Source: JAFEDN01 sp963818985 (GTDB taxonomy: Bacteria; Pseudomonadota; Gammaproteobacteria; Coxiellales; Coxiellaceae). Taken from it: DNA of 64,000 bases. This document shows, piece after piece, positions 19,573-28,507 of this stretch. The notes under the pieces were generated by a model that did not search any database, had not been told where the DNA came from, and worked only from the letters and a program-made list of their open reading frames with translations. The position numbers and the translations under genes are program-made. The stretch is taken from NCBI GenBank assembly GCA_963818985.1, contig CAWFUJ010000010.1, forward strand, positions 485,017 through 549,016, in the 5' to 3' direction. Position 1 is the stretch's first letter, and the number at the start of each line of letters is the position of its first letter.

Positions 19573-22500
19573 ATGAAAGGACAATTTCCAGAAATAATCA
19601 AGTTAGAGGATTTAAACGGTCAAAATGGTTTTAAACTTGATGGTGAAACAAGTGGTGACCAGAGCGGCATCTCGGTGAGTGCTGTGGGCGACATCAATAG
19701 CGATGGGGTTGTCGACCTGCTGATCGGGGCACCTTATCATGCGGGCCGGACGGGTCGCAGTTATATGGTGTTTGGTGGCCCGGGAGTGGGGCAGAGTGGT
19801 GACCTGCCGCTGTCAGGCCTCAACGGCGCCAACGGCTTTAAACTCGACGGTGAAGCAACGAGTGACGGGAGTGGCTATTCGGTGAGCGCTGCAGGTGATA
19901 TCAATAGTGATGGGTATACGGATCTACTGATTGGTGCTCCATACAAAAGTCGCTGCTATGTAGTTTTTGGGGGTCCGGGTGTCGGTAGTAGTGGGATTAT
20001 CGCGTTGTCGAGTCTAAATGGTACTAATGGTTTTAAATTGGATGGCGAAAATGATAGAGATGATAGCGGCATCTCGGTGAGTGCTGTGGGCGACATCAAT
20101 GGCGATGGCTATACCGATGTGGTAATTGGAGCTGATGGGTATCCCAACGGTAGTTATAAAGGCCGTTGTTATGTGGTATTTGGTGGCCCGGGGGTGGGGC
20201 AGAGTGGTGACTTGCCGCTATCAAGCCTCAACGGCAGCAACGGCTTTAAACTCGACGGCGAAAATAATCAGGATTCCAGCGGCTATTCTGTCAGTGCCAT
20301 CGGAGATATCAATGGTGATGGGCAAAATGATATGGTGATAGGGGCTTGGAGATATCCCAGCGGTATTGGTAAAGGCCGCAGCTATGTGGTGTTTGGTGGC
20401 CCAGGAGTTGGTAATAGTGGAACTCTAGCGTTATCAAGTCTCAATGGTATCAACGGCTTTAAACTGGACGCCGAAAATAATTATGATTACAGCGGCTATT
20501 CCGTCAGCGCCGCCGGAGACATCAATGATGATGGTTATGCTGATCTGATGATTGGGGCTTTTGGGTACCTGTATCCAGAGGATATTAATAAAGGCCGTAG
20601 TTATGTGGTGTTTGGTGGCTTGGGAGTGGGTAAGACGGGTGATCTGCTGCTATCAAGCCTCAGTGGCAGCAATGGCTTTAAACTCGATGGCGAAAATAAT
20701 TATGATCGCAGTGGCTGGTCCGTCAGCGCCGCCGGGGACATCAACGGCGATGGTTATACCGATATAGTAATTGGAGCTGATGGGTATCCTAGCGGTAGTT
20801 ATAAAGGCCGTTGCTATGTGGTGTTTGGTGGCCCGGGGGTGGGACAGAGTGGTGACTTGCTGCTGTCAAGCTTCAACGGCACCAACGGCTTTAAGCTCGA
20901 TGGCGAAAATAATAAAGATTCCAGCGGTCATTCCATCAGTGCCGCCGGAGACATCAATGGCGATTCTGTGGATGATTTGGTGATTGGGGCTTATGAGTAC
21001 GATGGTGCTAAAGGCCGCAGCTATGTGGTATTCGGCGATGTGCCTCCGGTGTTGGTTAATAACAGCTTGACAGTATGCTCATGGGGTACGATTGCCGTGA
21101 CCTCGAATGATTTAGGCGGTTATGACCGCAACCACCCTAATGATAGCTTGGTGTTTATGTTTACTGAGTTGCAGCATGGTTTTTTTGCCCTGAAGAATGC
21201 TCCCACAACACCGGTCATGAATGTCACCCAAGTGCAAGTTCGCAGCGGTACCCTCCAGTTTGTACACGATGGTTCGACGGTTATGCCAAGCTACCAAGTT
21301 ACGGTGCGTAGCACCGGAATTGCGTGGACAGGCCCTCTTGCAGCTAACGTTACATTGAATAGTATTTTCTTAGAAAATAATCAACTCATCATCAACCAAG
21401 GTCAAGTGGTCACTCTCACAGCTGCTAATCTCAAAGCCACTTACGTTAATAAAGTAGATGGAGATTTGAGCTTTTGGGTGAATGGTTTAGCCCATGGTCA
21501 ATTCGAATATGTTGCTTTTCCCCATCAGCCCATTGTGGTGTTTCAGCAGCAGAACATTACTGACGGCTGCGTGCGTTTTATTCACGATCAGTCCATCAAC
21601 GCACCGTATTATCAAATAGAGGTAAGTAATGGCACTATCAGCACCCCACCCCAGACTGCTTGGATTGATTTTGACACAATCCCGCTGTTACTGACGAATC
21701 AATTAGTTATTAATCAGGGGCAAAGCATTTTTTTCACGGCAGCCATGCTGAACGCGACGCATCCTGGGGCAAACGATAGTAGCCATTTGCGTTTTGATAT
21801 TACCGAGTTGCAACAAGGTCAATTTTGTTGGATGAATGGCCCTTCTTGTCCCATTACTTATTTTTATCAACAAAATATCACGGATGGGTTGGTGGAGTTT
21901 ATTCATGACAATTCAACAATCGCGCCTGCTTACAATGTTTCGGTAACGGACGGTCGAACTCGTTCGCTGTCACAGGCCGCGCAAATTGATTTTGATACGA
22001 TTCCTATCCTATTGAATAATACCTTGCGTATTAATCAGGGAGAAAATATTCTCATTACCGGCGCTATTTTAAGCGCAACCCATCCAACAGGCGACGATAA
22101 CATGTTGTTGTTCAATTTAACCGATATCATTCACGGTCAATTTACTTGGGTCGATTTTTCCGATGAATCTATTACCTGTTTTTACCAGCGAAACATTACG
22201 GATCACCGAGTTCAATTTCTACATGATAATTCTATCATTGCACCCGCTTACACTGTTTCTGTTACCGATGGACGCACTCGTTCTACTTTCCAGGCTGCGC
22301 AGATTGATTTCGATACGATTCCGGTTTTAGTGAATAATCATTTGCGGATTAATCAAGGTGAAACTATATCGATGACTCCGGAATTATTGAGCGCTACTCA
22401 TCCGGACAGTAATGATAATGAGCGATTACAATTTAATGTGATTAACGTGACTCACGGTCAATTCCACTGGCTGAATTCTCCCGCCGATTCACTCACCGAT

Positions 22501-25500
22501 TTTTATCAGAAAAATATCAGTGATGGGTTCATTCAATTTACTCACGATAATTCCACTCAAGCGCCCGCATATCAAGTTTCCGTAACCGATGGGCGGACGA
22601 CTTCGTCATTGCAATCCGCGCTAATTGATTTTGACGCGACACCAATCCTATTGAATAACACGCTGGTGATTGATCAAGGGCAGGTAGTTCGATTAACGGC
22701 TGATAGCTTGAGCGCAATACACCCGGGCGGTGATGACAGTGTACTGTTGTTTAGTGTGAATAACGTAAAACAGGGAAAATTTAGCTGGGTGAATTTTCCT
22801 CAGCAGGAGATACTGAGTTTTTATCAGCAAAATATTACCGATCAAAGAGTGCAGTTTATGCATGATAATTCAACGGTGGCGCCGGGATATGTGGTCGTGG
22901 TGACGGATGGTCGAACGGCTGCGCCACCACAACCGGCACGGATTGATTTTGATGCTATTCCAATCTTGCTGAATAATGCTTTGCGCATCAATCAAGGCGA
23001 GACGGTAGTGATGACCAGTGACATGTTGAGTGCGACACATCCAACGGGCGAGGATAGTCTGTTGTTGTTTAACTGGATGTCGCTGACGCACGGCGAATTT
23101 CACTGGGTAGATCAGCCCAGTGAATCAATTGTTCACTGTTATCAACAAAACATCACAGATGGCCGTGTGCAGTTTGTGCATGACAATTCAATATCAGCGC
23201 CAGGATACGTTGTCGTTGTCACGGACGGACGGACGGTGTCGCCAGCACAAGCGGCCCAGATTGATTTTGACGCTTCGCCCATCTTGATGAATAACACCTT
23301 GGTGATTGATCAAGGTCAGACGATGCTGTTGACGCCTGCCAGTTTAAGCGCCATTCATCCTGGCGGCGATGACAATCAGTTGTGGTTTAATATCAGTACG
23401 GTTCAACAGGGAAAATTTAGTCTGATCACTGTGCCTGATCAATCCATTTTTAGTTTTTATCAGCAAAATATTTCTGATCGAGTGGTTCAATTCAGCCACG
23501 ACAATTCAACAGAAGCTCCCGGCTATCTCGTCAGTGTCAGTGACGGTCGCATGACGTTACCGCCGGTTGCTGCGGTGATTGATTTTGATGTATTCCCGAT
23601 TTTAGAAAACAATCAACTGGTGGTTAATCAAGGCCAGACTGTGGTCATAAACACCGATAATTTGCGGGCGAGCCATGCCGGCAACATGGATGATAGTCTG
23701 GATTTTATCATCAGCGACTGTCAGCACGGCCAATTTCAATGGGTGACAGCGCCTCATGCGTCGATAACAGTTTTTCAGCAACAAAATGTGACCGATCAAC
23801 TCGTGCAGTTTGTGCATGATAATTCAACAGTTGCTCCGGTGTATCGGGTCGCCGTGAGCGACGGGCGGTTGACCACGACGCCAGTATGGAGCCTGATTGA
23901 TTTTGATCAACGTCCTGTCCTGGTCAATAATAAATTAACCATTGGTGAAGACGAAACCCTCACTTTAACCGCCGATAATTTATCAGCGATTCATAATGGC
24001 TCCACCGAACCGGGTTTAATCTTTATCATCAGCAACGTGAATAACGGCGGATTTATTGTTTCAGGCGTCAATCAGCTTTTCACGGGTGATCTCAACTTTT
24101 CACAACAACAAGTGCTGGATCAAGGGGTCCGCTTTTCACAACAGGGGTCTGGGAAACCCGCTTATCAGGTTTCGGTGACGGATGGACGGATCACGCTGCT
24201 GCCGGCATCTGCAAACGTGACTTTTTATGTCAAGCCGGTATTAACGCAAAATCAATTTTTGGTAAGCGCCGGTCAATCGGCGTGGTTAACCAGCGCCAAT
24301 TTGGCGGCGACCCGTGCCGGAGAAATGGCGGAAGATTTGCAATTTCTGGTGTCATCGGTCAGTCACGGCCGTTTTGAAAAGCGCGGTAATCCAGGGGTGG
24401 CGATTCTGTCTTTTTATCAGCAGGATATCATGCAGCAGAATATCCAGTTCGTGGCGGATAATAGCACGCAAATACCCGATTGCCGGCTTAAAGTGTGGGA
24501 TAGCTCCACGGATTTGTCTAGCGATGTGCAAGAAACCGGTCTTATTCTGGTGGTGAATAATTATTTCCGCATCAATCAGGGCGATACTTTTCTGCTCACA
24601 GAGAATGTATTAAAAGCCACCGGTAATCGAGGCGATGATGGCGATATTTTGTTTTCACCTATCGTCGGTACAGTGCAGCACGGCCAGTTTGAATTAGTCT
24701 CCAATCCGAAATATCCTTTAGTGAGTTTTCAGCAAAAACAAATTAGCGCGAATGACATTGTTTTTGTTTCGGATAACGCCACCAGCGCTCCGGGCGCCTA
24801 TTTGACCATCAGTAATGGTCAGCCCAGTGGTGTTCAAGGCGCCGTGGCCTGTCAAATAGACTTTGACGCGGCGCCCTGGCTTCAGAACACTTATTTGTCA
24901 ACCTATTCCGGTGATCGTTCACCCATCACTGATATCAATTTAAAAGCGGCCAGTTCAACAGCCAACATCAATGAACTGGTCTTTGAGATCAGCGAAATGA
25001 CCCATGGATATTTCGCAGATAAAAGTCAATGGCAGGTGGATTTAACGAATTTTACCCAGCAACAAGTGATGAACGGCAGTATCATCTTTGTGACGGATAA
25101 AAGCGGACTCGCTCCAGAATTTAAAGTATCCGTATGGGATGGGCGACTGCATTGTTGGGCTTGTCCGCAACCGGCGGACGTGGTGTTTGGCGGCGGCAGT
25201 CCGCCGAGTTCCAATCTATCGGAAATCATCAAAAACGCTGTCATCGGCGCAGCGGTCAGTGGTATGATGGGATTGTTGTTCTTTGCGCTGAAATATAGGC
25301 ACTCGCTCAGTTTACAGCGCAACGCCAGGCCGATGATAGACGGTGCAGAACAAGACACCTATCCTGACACATTATTATTGCCGATCGCGCGAGAAGTATT
25401 TTCACGAATAAAGATCACCGGCTGTTTAGGTTATATCGGCAAGCGACAATATAATGAATACGTGGGCGCGGTGAGTGTTGTTGTCGCCGCGTTGGAAACG

Positions 25501-25818
25501 AAAGGAGTGATAAAACCAGATAGTTGGAGTACCCTGTCGAGACCGAAAAAGCAAAAGATTATTGATGCGATCGCCATGCATACCAAAGAGCTCGCGGGCA
25601 ATAATCGCTGTTGCTCATCACGCAGCTTTACCAGTTTTTATAAAGCAGAAGCCACGCCCCGAATGATTCGCGACCAGGCGAATGCAATCGCGGACGCAGT
25701 GCGGGAAACCTTTACTGATGGTGTTGAAGCCAAAGGCTCAGATCAGCGTGGTGTGCGCTTGACCCCAGTCAGCAGTAGTCTGAATGATTCTGGATTGACG
25801 GCGCCATTGCTGCAGTAG
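19573..25818 (+). CDS. Giant integrin-like protein, copy D (FG-GAP / CSPG / TM / tail), 2081 aa
   Basis: The ATG at 19573 is preferred over an upstream ATG at 19528 because AAGGAGG lies 7 bases before it and it yields the family N-terminus MKGQFPEII. FG-GAP repeats fill residues 1-490 and are unusually alike at DNA level (repeated GVGQSGDLPLSSLNG and NGFKLDGENN units), which suggests recent conversion. CSPG/NG2-like repeats fill about 490-1810. A WACPQPADVVF segment, a transmembrane helix (about 1886-1908) and a class 1 tail of about 173 residues follow, with AGNNRCCSSRSF and the ending TAPLLQ. It is closest in plan to copy C. No signal peptide is seen. Confidence 0.93.
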   Translation: MKGQFPEIIKLEDLNGQNGFKLDGETSGDQSGISVSAVGDINSDGVVDLLIGAPYHAGRTGRSYMVFGGPGVGQSGDLPLSGLNGANGFKLDGEATSDGSGYSVSAAGDINSDGYTDLLIGAPYKSRCYVVFGGPGVGSSGIIALSSLNGTNGFKLDGENDRDDSGISVSAVGDINGDGYTDVVIGADGYPNGSYKGRCYVVFGGPGVGQSGDLPLSSLNGSNGFKLDGENNQDSSGYSVSAIGDINGDGQNDMVIGAWRYPSGIGKGRSYVVFGGPGVGNSGTLALSSLNGINGFKLDAENNYDYSGYSVSAAGDINDDGYADLMIGAFGYLYPEDINKGRSYVVFGGLGVGKTGDLLLSSLSGSNGFKLDGENNYDRSGWSVSAAGDINGDGYTDIVIGADGYPSGSYKGRCYVVFGGPGVGQSGDLLLSSFNGTNGFKLDGENNKDSSGHSISAAGDINGDSVDDLVIGAYEYDGAKGRSYVVFGDVPPVLVNNSLTVCSWGTIAVTSNDLGGYDRNHPNDSLVFMFTELQHGFFALKNAPTTPVMNVTQVQVRSGTLQFVHDGSTVMPSYQVTVRSTGIAWTGPLAANVTLNSIFLENNQLIINQGQVVTLTAANLKATYVNKVDGDLSFWVNGLAHGQFEYVAFPHQPIVVFQQQNITDGCVRFIHDQSINAPYYQIEVSNGTISTPPQTAWIDFDTIPLLLTNQLVINQGQSIFFTAAMLNATHPGANDSSHLRFDITELQQGQFCWMNGPSCPITYFYQQNITDGLVEFIHDNSTIAPAYNVSVTDGRTRSLSQAAQIDFDTIPILLNNTLRINQGENILITGAILSATHPTGDDNMLLFNLTDIIHGQFTWVDFSDESITCFYQRNITDHRVQFLHDNSIIAPAYTVSVTDGRTRSTFQAAQIDFDTIPVLVNNHLRINQGETISMTPELLSATHPDSNDNERLQFNVINVTHGQFHWLNSPADSLTDFYQKNISDGFIQFTHDNSTQAPAYQVSVTDGRTTSSLQSALIDFDATPILLNNTLVIDQGQVVRLTADSLSAIHPGGDDSVLLFSVNNVKQGKFSWVNFPQQEILSFYQQNITDQRVQFMHDNSTVAPGYVVVVTDGRTAAPPQPARIDFDAIPILLNNALRINQGETVVMTSDMLSATHPTGEDSLLLFNWMSLTHGEFHWVDQPSESIVHCYQQNITDGRVQFVHDNSISAPGYVVVVTDGRTVSPAQAAQIDFDASPILMNNTLVIDQGQTMLLTPASLSAIHPGGDDNQLWFNISTVQQGKFSLITVPDQSIFSFYQQNISDRVVQFSHDNSTEAPGYLVSVSDGRMTLPPVAAVIDFDVFPILENNQLVVNQGQTVVINTDNLRASHAGNMDDSLDFIISDCQHGQFQWVTAPHASITVFQQQNVTDQLVQFVHDNSTVAPVYRVAVSDGRLTTTPVWSLIDFDQRPVLVNNKLTIGEDETLTLTADNLSAIHNGSTEPGLIFIISNVNNGGFIVSGVNQLFTGDLNFSQQQVLDQGVRFSQQGSGKPAYQVSVTDGRITLLPASANVTFYVKPVLTQNQFLVSAGQSAWLTSANLAATRAGEMAEDLQFLVSSVSHGRFEKRGNPGVAILSFYQQDIMQQNIQFVADNSTQIPDCRLKVWDSSTDLSSDVQETGLILVVNNYFRINQGDTFLLTENVLKATGNRGDDGDILFSPIVGTVQHGQFELVSNPKYPLVSFQQKQISANDIVFVSDNATSAPGAYLTISNGQPSGVQGAVACQIDFDAAPWLQNTYLSTYSGDRSPITDINLKAASSTANINELVFEISEMTHGYFADKSQWQVDLTNFTQQQVMNGSIIFVTDKSGLAPEFKVSVWDGRLHCWACPQPADVVFGGGSPPSSNLSEIIKNAVIGAAVSGMMGLLFFALKYRHSLSLQRNARPMIDGAEQDTYPDTLLLPIAREVFSRIKITGCLGYIGKRQYNEYVGAVSVVVAALETKGVIKPDSWSTLSRPKKQKIIDAIAMHTKELAGNNRCCSSRSFTSFYKAEATPRMIRDQANAIADAVRETFTDGVEAKGSDQRGVRLTPVSSSLNDSGLTAPLLQ

Positions 25819-25902
25819 GTCATTCTCATGCAGGATAATCTGCGTTCTGGTATGATAATGGCAAAATACGTCACTTTTCAATCGTCAGTTTCAGGCATTC
25901 TT

Positions 25903-25926
25903 GTTCCCGCAAAGGCGAGAATCCAT
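25903..25926. repeat. REP-like short palindromic element
   Basis: The sequence GTTCCCGCAAAGGCGAGAAT has the imperfect GTTCCCGC/GGCGxGAAT symmetry of dispersed intergenic palindromes found in many gammaproteobacteria. Only one copy was noticed here. A genome-wide count would decide whether it is a real repeat family. Confidence 0.35.
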
Positions 25927-25967
25927 TTTAAAACAGGCACTTATCCTGAAATAGCGGAGTAATTTTT

Positions 25968-26918
25968 ATGACCAAATTGGTGCGGTTCGATTGGGCGATC
26001 AAATATCTGCTGCGTAATAAGGCTAATTTTGACATTTTAGAAGGTTTTTTATCCGAACTGCTCAAAACGCCTATTCATATAGAACAGATTCTGGAATCGG
26101 AAAGTAACAAGAATCATGCCGAAGATAAATTTAACCGGGTGGACCTGCTGGTGCGAACCGATAAAGATAAATACATCATCATTGAAGTGCAATGTTCCGG
26201 GCAGTGGGACTATCTCAGCCGTATTCTTTACGGCACTTCTAAAGTGGTGTGCGAACATCTGGGGCAAGGAGACGCGTATCGAAAAGTTCGCAAAGTGATT
26301 TCGGTGAGTATTGTATTTTTTAATCTGGGGCAGGGTAAAGATTATCTTTACAAAGGCGGTACGACGTTCAAAGGTTTGCATTATCACGACACGCTGGATT
26401 TAAATCCGCAGGAGAAAGAAGCCTACTGTCAACCGGATGGTCTGAAGCTGGAAACGCCGGAGATGATCTTTCCGGAATATTACATCATTAAGGTCACGCA
26501 GTTTCAGGAGAAAGTGAAAGATAAATTAGACGAATGGATTTATTTTCTGAAGAACGGTCGAATAGAAAAAGAGTTTGTGGCACAGGGCCTGCAAAGCGCG
26601 GCGGAGAAACTGGATGTCTTGCACTTGAACGAAAAAGATCGGCGTGCCTATGAGCGGTATCAGGAAAGCCTGCATGACGATGGTAGTTTCAGTGATATGC
26701 TGAGTATCTCCGAGGCTAAAGGTCGTAAAGAGGGCCGCGAAGAAGGCCGCGAAGAAGGTCGCGAAGAAGGCCGCGAAGAAGGGCTTGCGGAAGGTCATAA
26801 GCAAATGCAATTGCAAATCGCTCGATCCCTGAAACAGGCGGGTTTATCCGACTCGGAAATTGCCGCCCATACTCATTTATCGTTGGAAGAAATTAAACGA
26901 TTCCGTCAGACAGAATAG
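25968..26918 (+). CDS. Rpn/PD-(D/E)XK nuclease family transposase-like protein
   Basis: This 316-residue protein matches the recombination-promoting nuclease (Rpn, YhgA-like) family. An opening FDWAIKYLLRN segment is followed by a PD-(D/E)XK core (NRVDLLVRTDKDKYIIIEVQ, about residues 53-75) with Asp and a Glu-x-Gln active-site pair. The C-terminal third is helical, with a run of Gly-Arg-Glu-Glu repeats (about 252-272) encoded by 12-bp tandem DNA repeats, and a terminal helix-turn-helix-like SDSEIAAHTHLSLEEIKRF motif. Family members are reported to promote RecA-independent recombination. It sits between repeat-rich paralogues and so could help rearrange them, but that is speculation. A ribosome site (CGGAG) lies 10 bases upstream. 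Confidence 0.9.
   Translation: MTKLVRFDWAIKYLLRNKANFDILEGFLSELLKTPIHIEQILESESNKNHAEDKFNRVDLLVRTDKDKYIIIEVQCSGQWDYLSRILYGTSKVVCEHLGQGDAYRKVRKVISVSIVFFNLGQGKDYLYKGGTTFKGLHYHDTLDLNPQEKEAYCQPDGLKLETPEMIFPEYYIIKVTQFQEKVKDKLDEWIYFLKNGRIEKEFVAQGLQSAAEKLDVLHLNEKDRRAYERYQESLHDDGSFSDMLSISEAKGRKEGREEGREEGREEGREEGLAEGHKQMQLQIARSLKQAGLSDSEIAAHTHLSLEEIKRFRQTE
26721..26792 (+). repeat. 12-bp tandem repeats in the Rpn gene
   Basis: Six consecutive 12-bp units vary around GGCCGCGAAGAA. Units two to five differ by at most one base. They encode GREE repeats in a probable coiled coil. Unit gain or loss would keep the frame. Confidence 0.85.
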
Positions 26919-27242
26919 TGACCGCGAATCTCCGGATTGTTTTTTCTTTCAATAATCTTTATGTGAATTTTTTCCTTTAATCAAATCTTAAGAATTTTTT
27001 TATTTACAAATAGCCTGGTCTCGTTAAAATAGGAAAGTCCCAGGGACTGTGAATAAGGAGATGTCACAGCCGATTAATGTTCAAGGAAAGAGTGAAGGTG
27101 CTCAGAAAGGGATGTTCGATACTATAGGATTATTTCACGGACTGTCATTAAGGGTTATGGTTTTCCTTCCTTTCAGTGTAAGACCCATTCTGTCTCACCA
27201 GTGTGTTATTGATTTAATTTTTAAACAACAAGGAGTTTGACC

Positions 27243-27731
27243 ATGTCGAAAGAATTGAATAGTGCCTCGTCTAAGTCGGTGAATATCCAGATTCACCGGA
27301 TTTACAGCAAAAACCAACGGGTGGTGATCCAGGGGTTGCCGGAAGAATGGACAGTCGCCTGGAATCCAAAAATCGATCTGCGTGCTAACCCGCGTATCCA
27401 GGATGCGGGGAAGGATCGTACGGAAGTGATATTGGCGTTGCAGCTCAACGCTCAGCAAGAAGAGAAACCGGTTTTTGAGATTTATTTCGAGCAAGCAGGG
27501 TTGTTTACCGTCACTACGGAAGATCCGCAGCAACGGGAATCGGTATTGTACGGCGCCTGTTCCAATTTTTTATTTCCCTATGTGGGTGTGATGATCAACC
27601 AGATTTTAACGCAATCCGGTTTGCAGCCGGTGTATTTAGCGCCTTTGGATTTTATTCAGTTATACCGCCAACAGCAGCAGCAAGCGCAGGCGCAACAAGA
27701 AAAAGCGCAGAGTGGGGCGGCAGTGCAATAA
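27243..27731 (+). CDS. SecB-like chaperone 1
   Basis: The ATG at 27243 follows AAGGAG by 7 bases. The 162-residue product carries SecB-family landmarks in order: IQIHRIYSKNQ, a WxxxWNPKIDLRAN strand pair, EVILALQLNA, a FEIYFEQAGLFTV strand, the CSNFLFPYVGVMI helix segment and LAPLDFIQLY near the end. The C-terminus is Gln/Ala-rich (QQQQQAQAQQ). SecB is a tetrameric chaperone that holds precursors unfolded for the Sec translocase or for some type I exporters. This copy lies between giant genes, away from the usual grxC-secB-gpsA context. It may be a specialised paralogue serving the giant proteins; that role is inference. Confidence 0.82.
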   Translation: MSKELNSASSKSVNIQIHRIYSKNQRVVIQGLPEEWTVAWNPKIDLRANPRIQDAGKDRTEVILALQLNAQQEEKPVFEIYFEQAGLFTVTTEDPQQRESVLYGACSNFLFPYVGVMINQILTQSGLQPVYLAPLDFIQLYRQQQQQAQAQQEKAQSGAAVQ

Positions 27732-27771
27732 TTCGCAAGGTATTTTTAACCAAGACTACAAGGAACAATTT

Positions 27772-28375
27772 ATGAAAGGACAATTTCCAGCATCCGTTAT
27801 GTTATCCAAATGTATATGGTATCGAAACTGCAGGGGATATCAATGGCGATGGGATAGCTGATTTTGCAGTGGGTTCAGATGGTCATAACAATTTGACCGG
27901 TCGCTCTTATTTGATATTTGGTTCGCTTAAAGGTCGCAGCTACATGGTATTTGGAGGCTATGAAATAGGAAGTAGTTGACGATGTCATTCAACGTGTCGC
28001 TACCGGCCAGGAAGGTGAAGTCCTCGTTGAAGGATCTCGCCCCTCGCGTTTTGGATTTTTTTCTTGCTGCCGATCATCCCAGGCAGTGGAGGAAGTGGAG
28101 TTGGAAGAATTAAAAAAAGGAGGCGGCGTTGAAAAGCTGGCTGAGAAATCAAGCGATGCCGATTTAGGAGAGCCGATGACTGGAGATTTAAAGGGTACAG
28201 AGCCTGATGAAATGGAGGGTCAACGTCAGTTATTAGCATCTTCCTCTGGAGGTTCCAGGGATAGAGCGTTGAGCGCAATGTTCAGAACTGCTCTCGAAAA
28301 GCAGGATCAAGGTGAATTAACAGACTTTTCTCAGGAAAAGAAAGCGACCGGTCGATCTGAGGTATTAGGACTTTG
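27772..28375 (+). pseudogene. Internally deleted giant FG-GAP gene (class 2)
   Basis: An ATG after AAGGAACAATTT gives MKGQFPAS, the family N-terminus. Fragments of FG-GAP repeat follow in shifted frames (GDINGDGIADF, GRSYLIFG, GRSYMVFGG) to about 27975. The sequence then joins directly to a class 2 tail: VDDVIQRV followed by a FFSCCRSSQ motif matching CSLFCCRR in copy B. All CSPG repeats, the CADG domain and the transmembrane helix are missing, and frames do not agree across the junction. The downstream tail frame stays open to 28375 and is Glu- and Ser-rich. This looks like recombination between repeats of one or two copies. Confidence 0.75.
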
Positions 28376-28507
28376 AATGTTAACAACCGTAGGGGTTTTG
28401 CTGCGCCAGGAAAAAGAATCTGTGCGGGTTTTGGGATCGTAGTCATCAAACGAATGTGTAGAAAATTCTGCACGAATTAATCACTCAACTTGAGGGAGAT
28501 AGTGAAA

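Noticed and set aside
27049..27240. 63-codon frame before the SecB-like gene
   Set aside because: It starts at GTG with no clear ribosome site, has no recognisable features and overlaps the SecB-like ribosome site. It may be leader sequence.
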